In this document: positions 1-8,300 of the stretch, piece after piece
Layout: every line of letters begins with the position of its first letter
Numbering within the stretch: the stretch's first letter is position 1
Assembly: GCA_001839685.1 (NCBI GenBank)
Contig: MLAK01000653.1
Span: 1-16,259, forward strand
Reading direction: 5' to 3'
DNA: 16,259 bases
Source: Tritrichomonas foetus
Lineage: Eukaryota > Parabasalia > Tritrichomonadida > Tritrichomonadidae
The notes under the pieces: model-generated
The model's input: the letters and a program-made list of their open reading frames with translations, nothing else
What the model was told of the DNA's origin: nothing
Databases searched by the model: none
Position numbers and translations under genes: made by a program

Positions 1-341
1 CAACTTCCAAATCATCTGATGAAAAAGTACCTACTATTGAATCATCTAATAGTGATTCTGAAACAACAATTTCTAAAAGTAGTGGCGACATTCCATATCA
101 TACAACAAATAGTATAGGATTTGATATCAATGATACAACAACTGATGGTTCATCAGATGCTCAAAATAATAACCAGAATAAAAACAAAAAGAAGATGTTA
201 GTTGGTATAATTTCTGGCTGTGTTGCAGCAATTGTTGTAATTATAGTTATCATTGTTGTCACCATCTATATTCGAAGAAGAAATCAGATGGTTAGTTCTG
301 ATGAGAAATATCATGTAGACATTCAAAGTATGAATATTTAA
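1..341 (+). CDS. C-terminal end of a type I transmembrane surface protein (5' partial)
   Basis: A reading frame enters from the left edge (first whole codon at base 3) and stops with TAA at 339-341, giving 112 visible residues. The first ~65 residues are rich in Ser, Thr, Asp and Asn, like a stalk that could be glycosylated, and end in a basic NKNKKK stretch. A strongly hydrophobic segment of about 25 residues rich in Val and Ile follows (roughly 183-270), then a basic stop-transfer RRR and a short cytoplasmic tail ending in DIQSMNI. This is the usual end of a trichomonad single-pass surface protein with a large extracellular part, for example a BspA-like leucine-rich-repeat or adhesin-type protein, but the ectodomain lies outside the window so the family cannot be named. 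The layout resembles the tail of the large gene at 2349-9572. Confidence 0.8.
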   Translation, partial: TSKSSDEKVPTIESSNSDSETTISKSSGDIPYHTTNSIGFDINDTTTDGSSDAQNNNQNKNKKKMLVGIISGCVAAIVVIIVIIVVTIYIRRRNQMVSSDEKYHVDIQSMNI

Positions 342-342
342 A
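339..342 (+). terminator. TAAA poly(A)-type signal overlapping the stop codon
   Basis: The stop codon TAA is followed directly by A, giving TAAA. In Trichomonas vaginalis a UAAA tetranucleotide, often overlapping the stop codon, is the known cleavage/polyadenylation signal. The match here is only four bases in AT-rich DNA, so it is suggestive; its position on the stop codon is the main support. Confidence 0.35.
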
Positions 343-760
343 TATTCGATATCTTTGATCACATTATCAGGTTTATTAAATTATAACACTTCAAATATTA
401 TAGTAAATTATTTTTTCTGAGCTTTGATATTTTTGCCGAAAAAGCAAGTTGATTTTCATGAATAAAAGTTTTAAGTCAATAGTCAAATATTTATTTCATA
501 ATTCATGATATATCAAATATATCAAATATATCAAATATCTCAAATTCATCATTTTTATATTTTTAGTTTTTATTGTTAAAACATTTGGTAAATGTTCAGG
601 AATATATTTATGCGTCGGTTTTCATATAACTAAGTAAATAAATTAATAATTTATTAATTAAGCAAGCTAAGATGTAATTTAATAAACAACTGAACAATGA
701 AACAATGAAACAATTAAACAACTAAATAACTAGACAAATAAGAAACTAAAATCATATTTT
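342..760. other. AT-rich intergenic DNA with short tandem repeats
   Basis: No convincing reading frame on either strand. It contains a 9-bp tandem repeat at 511-546 (listed separately) and a low-complexity stretch near 685-745 built from degenerate AACAA/AACTA steps. The kinase fragment that follows should have an N-lobe here, but none of the usual N-lobe signals (glycine-rich loop, VAIK lysine) was recognised, and an in-frame TAG stands at 731-733. Confidence 0.6.
511..546. repeat. 9-bp tandem repeat, about four copies
   Basis: The unit TATCAAATA is repeated exactly at 511-519, 520-528 and 529-537, with a fourth, degenerate copy at 538-546. It is non-coding and looks like an ordinary AT-rich minisatellite. 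Confidence 0.8.
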
Positions 761-1066
761 GTTTATGAATTTATGAGTAAAAGGACTTTATACTATTTCA
801 TTTCTGACATTCCTCTTTTAATAAAAGAAACATTTTGGGAAAGTTGTATAAATTCCATTGTCAATTTACATTCAATTAATTATATTCATCGTGATGTTAA
901 GCAAAATAATATCTTAATTAATTATGGTTTTCATGGTTTTCTAAGTAATTTTGACATAACCCGACATATACATGGTAATATGACAGAAGTGTGCAACCAA
1001 ACTTTCACCGACAGATCGTTCCCAAATTTTGATAGCTTCATATATAGCAGTAGTATAATAAAATAA
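761..1066 (+). pseudogene. Protein kinase fragment without N-lobe and with mutated DFG
   Basis: The frame from 734 to 1066 reads like the hinge and early C-lobe of a trichomonad protein kinase. VYEFM followed by a Ser/Leu segment (761-800) is a kinase hinge. LHSINYIHRDVKQNN (about 866-906) contains an intact HRD catalytic loop with the Lys and Asn that normally position substrate and metal. The metal-binding DFG motif, expected next, reads NFD in LSNFDITR, so the essential Asp is replaced by Asn. After NMTE the similarity fades and the frame stops at 1064-1066; no APE motif or helical C-lobe follows. Upstream, an in-frame TAG at 731 cuts off any N-lobe. The first ATG of the frame (773) is the Met inside the hinge motif, so it is not a real start. 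A truncated, inactive relic is the simplest reading; an expressed short pseudokinase fragment is unlikely. Confidence 0.7.
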
Positions 1067-1652
1067 ACCATACATCGGGAAAATCTGTCTAGGAATTATC
1101 GAGAAACGAAATTTCATTCAAATTCATAAATTTTAAAAATAACTCCGTGAGTATTGGGACAGATGTTTTGACATCCATACAATCATCAATAATGTCTGAA
1201 ATACTAAAACGAAATAGAGCCGAAAATTAAGATATATCGATCTGAGGAAATTTCGAGATTTAATTTTCAGCTGTAAAATTTGGAACGGCTCGGTAAGGTA
1301 ATATATAAAAGCTTGGTTCGTACTGAGTTATTCTGCAAAATATCAGCGCTGAGGTCTTCTCCGTTATTTTGATAATAAAGATTTTATGCGCACTTTTTTT
1401 TGGCGGTGAGACAACTTTGATGTTGTTGAAAAGTTATACATTGAATTGTTATATGAAAAATAATTGCTAATTCTATATTTGGTCTTTTAATGTGAAATTC
1501 ATATTTTCTGATTTCGAATATGAATCACTTTGCGTGGTTTCTTTTCACTTTTTAGGGGAAAGTGATGTGGAGTTAACTCATTTTTTCTCAATTTCTATAA
1601 AAGTGAAGCGACGGTTGAAATATTGTGAAGTGATTTGAAAAGACAAAAATCA
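1067..1652. other. Intergenic DNA with small inverted repeats, no gene seen
   Basis: No supported reading frame. Two hairpin-like structures are visible: GAGCCG 1217-1222 with CGGCTC 1286-1291, enclosing AAAATTAA 1223-1230 with TTAATTTT 1260-1267; and ATTCATATT 1497-1505 with AATATGAAT 1517-1525. Both are short and could be chance in AT-rich DNA. Confidence 0.5.
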
Positions 1653-1661
1653 ATATCTATT
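1653..1661. repeat. Left target-site duplication (ATATCTATT)
   Basis: The nonamer ATATCTATT directly abuts the GGCAG terminus of the palindromic element and is repeated exactly at 1962-1970 on its other side. A perfect 9-bp direct repeat exactly at both ends of an inverted-repeat element is the mark of transposition. Confidence 0.8.
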
Positions 1662-1961
1662 GGCAGGATTTTTTTTCCTATGAGTTTTGTTTTTTGACAC
1701 TAAAAATGGGTAAATGTGATGTGACTTTGCGGGCCCCTTCGACTCATTCGGCCATTGGAAGAGGTGCTGCCACGTGACCACAGCTTCGGATCGCTTCGCT
1801 CCCTCCGCTGTGTTCACGTGGCGCACCTCCTCCATGTCGAAGTGACCCAAAGAACCAGCAAAGTTCACATCACATTTACCCATTAGGTTTTTTCCACTTT
1901 TGACCTTTATTTGACCTTTCACTTCACATTTACAAAACTCATAGGAAAATAAATCTCTGCC
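1662..1961. mobile_element. 300-bp palindromic MITE/foldback element, Mutator-like candidate
   Basis: The element starts GGCAG and ends CTGCC. Its outer inverted repeat pairs 1662-1690 with 1932-1961 (18 bp perfect at 1673-1690/1932-1949, then one mismatch and one gap to the tips). The arms keep pairing inward: 1705-1730 with 1858-1884 (one gap), CTTCGAC near 1737 with GTCGAAG near 1836, and 1761-1784 with 1806-1828 (two small differences). The loop is about 20 bases. The right arm carries roughly 33 extra bases near 1885-1931, including a repeated TGACCTTT. The centre is visibly GC-rich compared with the AT-rich flanks. Perfect 9-bp direct repeats flank it. Long inverted arms plus 9-bp target duplications are typical of Mutator-like elements, which are known in trichomonads; that family assignment is inference. 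It encodes no transposase, so it would need one in trans. Confidence 0.8.
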
Positions 1962-1970
1962 ATATCTATT
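1962..1970. repeat. Right target-site duplication (ATATCTATT)
   Basis: An exact copy of the nonamer at 1653-1661, immediately following the CTGCC end of the element. Confidence 0.8.
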
Positions 1971-2342
1971 CAATTTTCACATTGAATTTTTTTTTCTCGC
2001 TGATGTTTGGAATTCTTTTCTATAAAAACTGCTTTAAAAATATATTTTAAGACACTGTTAGCTTTCTACATCTCAGAAAAAATGATGTGAAAAACGATGA
2101 TGATTCAAAACACCTTTTCAATTTTATATAAATTTGTTAAGGAGTTTAAACACTTTAGAGTAAAATTCAATTAATTCCTTTTAATCGAAAATTGAATGTT
2201 ATCAGAATAAATGAAAGAGACACATACTTTTTTCATAATTAGCAAATATAATTTGAAAGAAAAACAAATTGTCATCGGACATGTGAATTAAAAACCTTCG
2301 TTCGAATCATTAAAAAAATTTTCGCGCTATTTTAAGGCTTGT
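1971..2342. other. AT-rich upstream region of the large ectoenzyme gene
   Basis: No reading frame of note. The segment holds homopolymer T and A runs. In-frame TAA at 2289-2291 closes the frame upstream of the ATG at 2349, with no alternative in-frame ATG between, which fixes the start of the next gene. Except for the initiator-like box at 2343 nothing regulatory was recognised. Confidence 0.5.
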
Positions 2343-2347
2343 TCACA
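2343..2347 (+). promoter_or_regulatory. Initiator-like (Inr) box TCACA
   Basis: TCACA fits the trichomonad initiator consensus TCA(+1)YW, with the predicted start A at 2345, four bases before the ATG at 2349. In T. vaginalis such Inr elements lie within about 20 bases of the start codon and replace TATA boxes, and 5' UTRs are very short. The match is exact and well placed, but a five-base motif can occur by chance. Confidence 0.45.
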
Positions 2348-2348
2348 G

Positions 2349-5300
2349 ATGTGTATATTTTTACTTCTTTGTACAAGCATATTAGCTGAAGAAATCACAC
2401 TCGAAAATCAATATTTTAAACAAATTTGGACACTTGATAATAATAAAATTTCTACCAAGCAAATTGTTAATAAAAGGACAGATGGCGCTGAGACAGTCAT
2501 CGTTCCAGGCGAAGGAATCCAAGAATTCGTCATTGCCTTGCCTGGAGACGACTCTCAGGTCTATCCATCACCGATCGATAAATCTAATTTCAAGATCGCT
2601 TATGCAAACAGCGAAAACAGCGCTTCAGGCAACGAAGGACCAGCATCGAATTTATTAGATAACAACGCCCAGACAATCTGGCACACTTATTACGGTGGCG
2701 GATCAGGCCACGATGATCGTGATGACAAAGAAAACGATCCATTCTATTTTATCGTTGACACACAATCCCCAGTCAAATTCCAATCCATTTCTTATCAACA
2801 GAGACCGAATGGAGGAAATGGCGCGGTTAAAGATTTCCAACTCTACGTTGGATCTTCACAGGAAGAAGTTCAACAAAAAATAAAAGACAAACAATACGAA
2901 TTAGATGACACTTTCATCGAAAATCATGGCGGCAAATGTTACGTAAATTTAACACATGAAATCGAAGCTCAATTCATAGCAATTGTCACAAAAGGTGATG
3001 GAAAATATGCATCAGGTGCCGAATTCGATATTTACGCCGAGCCATTACCAGCCACAAATTATGTTATCCAATCGAGCGATTTGACCCATCAAAAACACAC
3101 AGTTGAAGGAAAGAAGCTTGTAATTACATATGAGCCATATGAATTCCGCGGAGCCACTTGGAACATCAACGAAATTGTCGAAATGGAAAATGACAAGCAT
3201 TACCTTCACAAACACCTCGAAATCAAATGCAGTGATAAGTCAGTTCAAATTGATTACATTGATCTTGAGCACATCAAAATCAGCGCTGAAGACCTTCCAT
3301 TTTCATGGGGCACACCAATGGTTGAAAATGTTTTCAAAAACCTTGGTCAGCCATTTTACCTCAATACCGTATTCTTTGGCTGCAGATTCCCATTGGCACA
3401 CACATTAATTGAGAGGAAAGTTGGCCGTGTCAGGTATTACACTGGAAAGCGTTTTGAACAATTTGAAACTAACGCTGATGGCTATTACGTCACTTGGCAA
3501 ACAGTTACAGGTGTTGCTCGCAGCAACAGAATGGAGGTTGTCCGTAACGACTTCTTTTCATACATTGCTGATATTTCCGTTCCATCTCCATTCCGTAAGC
3601 AATACAACTCATGGTATGACTGGATGCTTGAAATCACAGAAGAAAACATCATGGTATCCTTCAAGGAAATTGAAAAGGGTTGCTCACAATTTGGTTTACC
3701 GCCATTCGATTCTTATGTTATCGATGATGGTTGGAACAACTACAATTCTGAGAAATATGACGTTTTTCAACCAACAGTTTCAGGAACTACTTACAATGAA
3801 GATGGTTTCTGGACTTTCAATAACAAGTTCCCTAATAAGTTTACACCACCTTCAAAATTCACCAAGAAGATTTCATCATACTTTGGTGTCTGGCTTGGCC
3901 CACGTGGTGGTTATGCAACACCAGGACAATTTGGAAAAATGATTGAAGATGCTGGAAAAGGTTTCTATGCACCAGACTCAAACGATGTCGATGTAGCTTC
4001 TCATAAATACGTCGAAAATGTTAAGAATTTACTTTGCAGCTTCATTCGCGATTATCAAGTCAATTATTACAAGTTGGACGGTTTTACCGCAACTCCATGC
4101 TCCGATACAACTCACGATCACATGGTCGGAGGTCAAAACGGAATGTATTTCTTCACAGATCTCTGGGAATCCTGGATTGCTGCCTATAAAGAAATGATCC
4201 AAACCGCCAAAGATGTTGGACTTACAAACTTTTGGATTTCATCAACAACATTCACAAATCTTTCTCCATTCCATCTTCAATGGTCAAACTCAGTCTGGAT
4301 TCAAATTTCTGGTGATATGGGTGAAACAATTGTTGATAATCTTACACAATCATGCGATCAAGTTTTAACTTATAGAGATCAATGCTATTGGTCATTCTAT
4401 GATGAAAGAGAATTCCAATTCCCTGCAAAGAACTTATATAACCATGATCCAATTTATGGACAAGCAGGAACAACACTTAGAGGATCAATGGATGATGATT
4501 ACTTCAGAACATTCCTTTCAGGTTGCGCAATGCGTGGTACTATGTTCTGGGAACTTTATTATACCTATGACATGATTGACGAAGGCGATAAATGGTATGT
4601 GAACTCAGATGTTTTATCTTGGACAGAAAAGAACAAAGACATTTTACAACACTCTCAAAGATTCGGTGGTCAACCTGCCAAAGGTGAAGTTTATGGTTAT
4701 TCTGCATGGGAAGGAAATAATGGTATCATCAGCTTTAGAAACCCAAGCGGTTCATCTAAAGAATTTACACTCATTTTAGATAGAGATGCTGGTGTTACTG
4801 AAGGACTTTCAACTGTTTATCGTTCAACACGTCTTCAACACCTTACATTTTCAAAGGAAGAAAACGTAAATGGTGTTCCATATAACTACGGTGATGAATT
4901 AAAGGTTACACTTCAAGCAGGTGAATACCGTATTTACGAATTTGCTCCACAAATCGATGAAAAACCACCAGTTATTGAAGTTGTTAAGACAACCAAAGAA
5001 AACGAACTTACAATCAGATTTGATAAATATGTTGATCTTACAAACGCTAAATTCACTGTTGAAGGCCTTACAGTTAAAGAAGCTAAACTTAGAGGTGATC
5101 TTAGAACAGTTAGAGTTGAATTCGAAGATGTAATGACAAACTACACAATTTACAAACTCTCAATCGAAAAAGTTGCCAGTATCTTCGGAGTTTGCCTTGA
5201 TACAGAATTAGAATTCCAATACTATGCACTTAACATCATTTCATCAATTCGTGGTGAATTCTCGGGAACTGGTCAACCAATTTTAAGCCAAATAATTAAA

Positions 5301-8300
5301 ACAGATAGTTTTACTTTCAAGATGAGTATCAAAGATCTTAATGGCTTAACAAATTGTGTTCTTCTCCATTCTGAAGATAACTCAATTGTTGCAGAAATTG
5401 TTAATAAGCATGTTAAGTTCACAGTTGGTGATGTTTCACTTACTTCTGAAGGAGAAGTTTCTGATAAATCAAGCTTCATTACCCTTGTTCGAGAAAGAAA
5501 CGCACTTATCAAGATCTATATTGGCCAAGAACTTGATTCATCAAAATGGAATGAAAAAATGCCACTTTTAGAAACACTTCAAAATATCATTCTTGACGAG
5601 AATAATGTGGTCTATAATTATGTTCAAATCTACAACTATGGTCTTGGTTATGACGAAATTCCAATTGAAATCCCACTCAAGAACCAATTCATAGAACGTG
5701 TATTTACAATCACCAATGAGAAACTTGCGACATATAACACTTACAACTTAAGAGCTTCTGATAATTCGGTCTTCAAGCCAAATCCGGGAAGCGAAGAATG
5801 GGCATTCACTGTTCCAGCTTACGCAGAAAACACTTTGAAAGGAATTGAAGAGACAGCAATTGATAGATCTAAATGGACAATCAAAGCCAACAGTGAACAA
5901 TCAAATGTTGCTCAAAGAGAAGGTGCTGCTGTTAACTTAATTGATGGAAATCCAAATACAATTTGGCATAGCAAATATAGTGATGCTGGACAGGGTGGAC
6001 ATGATGATCGTAAATCAAATACAGATCCATTTATTATCACGATTAATCTTGGTGAACCAACTTCATTCAAGGCATTCTCACACAAACCAAGAAAAGAAAT
6101 GAGTAATGGCGTTATTTATCATTATGAGATTTATGCAGCTGATTCTGAACAACAACTTGAAGAAGCAATCAACAACAAGGAATATAAAGCTAAAGGTGAT
6201 TTCAAATATCTTGGAACATCAGCTGAGCCTGTTTATGTAAACTTCACTGAAGAAATTACCGCTCAATTTTTGGCATTCGTTGATGTTATTGAAAATACTG
6301 AATATGGAAGTGGTGCTGATTTCAGCCTTTACAAAGAATTCGTTCCACCTCAATATCATGAATTCAAATCTTCTGATGCATCAGTTGAATCATATAAGCT
6401 TGAAACACCAGAAGAGGGACTTCAGAGACTCACATTCACATTCAACCCAGTTACTTTCAATAAAGTAGATTATACAGTTCGCGAAGTTTATGAACTTTAT
6501 GATGACAAGCCATACATGGAGAAACAAGTCTTCATCAGATGTTCAAATCCAACTCAAAGAATCGTATACATTGATCTTGAATCATTCAACCTTTCTGCAA
6601 GTGATCTTAAAGATTCATGGACTCATCCAAATCTCCCATACGATGAAGCTGCTGCAATTCCACCATTCTTGATCACACTTGGTCAACCAGTTTACATCAA
6701 CACAATTTTCACAGGCTGCAGATTTCCACTCAACGATAATGCAATTGAAGATGGCGTTGCTAGATTAAGATATCATACTGGTAAATTATTTAACGAGTTA
6801 ACGGAAGGAACAGAATACGCATGCTGGAAGACAGTTTTTGGTGTTGCCCGCAGCAATAGACGTGAAGTTGTTCGTAATGACTTCTTCTCATACATTGCTG
6901 ATATCTCTGTTAAAACTCCACTTAGACTTCAATACAACTCATGGTATGATTGGATGCTTGCTATCAACGAAGAAAATATTCTTGAATCATTCAAGGAAAT
7001 TGAACGTGGCTGTTCACAATTCGGTGTTCCACCACTTGATTCATATGTTGTTGATGATGGATGGAATAATTACAACACAGAGAAATATGATGTTTATGAT
7101 GAAGAAATCTCAGGAACAACATACAACCAAGGAGGTTTCTGGGAATTCAATAACAAATTCCCAGAAGGTCTTACAAACCCATCAGACTTTGCACGTAGAA
7201 TTGCTTCAAACTTCGGTGTTTGGCTCGGTCCACGCGGTGGATATCGTTCATTCGGACAATTCGGCCACATGATTGAAGATGCTGGCTTTGGATACTACAA
7301 TGCTGAGGCTAAGGATATCGATGTTGGTTCTGCCAAATATCAAAAGAAGCTTGGTGATTTCTTAAACAACTGGATCAAGGAATACAAGATCAACTACTTC
7401 AAACTTGATGGTTTTGCTAAAGCTCCATGCAGTGATCCTACACACGATCATGCCACAGGTGGTCTTAATGGCGCAAACTATTACACAGACCTCTGGGAAA
7501 GATTCTACAAGATCTTCGAAATGTTCCGTGGAACAGCCGAAGAAGAAAAAATCTACAATTTCTGGATCTCAATCACATGCTATGTCAATCCATCACCATT
7601 CCATCTTCAATGGGCCAACTCTGTTTGGATCCAAGTTTCAGACGATATTGGATACATTAAGATTGGTGAAGATTCATCACTTTTGGATCAAGTTCTTACA
7701 TACAGAGATAATTGCTACTACAAGTTCTATGATTACTTCCAATTCCAATTCCCACAACGTTGCATCTACAACCACGATCCAATCTACGGCAAGTGGGGAA
7801 CGCCACTTGAAGGCGCATTCGATGATGAACAATTCAGAACATTCCTTTACATGTGTGCAATGAGAGGAAATGCATTCTTCGAACTTTACTACACTTACAC
7901 TATGCTTGATGAAGGCGACAAATGGTACATTAACGCAGAAGTTCTTACATGGTTACGTTCAAACTTTGAAACTCTTCAACACTCACAAAGATTCGGTGGC
8001 GATCCAGGTGAAGCCAACGTTTATGGATATTCTGCATGGGGTAATGATAATGGTTTCATTGCAATCAGAAACCCATCTACTGAAGTTAAATCCTACACAA
8101 TCACAATCAACCGTGACATTGGTGTCCCAGAAGACATTCCAACAACATATCGTAAAGCTGTTTTAACACACGAAACAATTGAAGACATCGAAGAAGGAAA
8201 AGAGACAAACTATGGCGATCAAATCGAAGTTACACTTCAACCACGTGAGGCTAGAATTATTGCATTCCAAAACACAAGAGATGCCCAAGCTTCACAAATC

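Noticed and set aside
511..546. Possible CRISPR-like array
   Set aside because: The units are 9 bp with no spacers, and the genome is eukaryotic; it is a simple tandem repeat.
773..1066. Independent 97-residue gene starting at ATG 773
   Set aside because: The ATG is the Met within the kinase hinge motif VYEFM, whose first residues lie upstream in the same frame, so the ATG is internal to a truncated kinase sequence.
1650..1973. 107-codon minus-strand reading frame
   Set aside because: It runs almost exactly across the palindromic element and its two flanking repeats; the frame is a by-product of the GC-rich inverted repeat and the peptide shows no family features.
2295..2312. tRNA T-loop-like GTTCGAATC near 2300
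   Set aside because: No matching acceptor stem, D-arm or anticodon arm could be found upstream.
5273..5512. 79-codon minus-strand frame inside the large ectoenzyme gene
   Set aside because: It is antisense to a well-supported coding domain; composition mirrors the sense codons.
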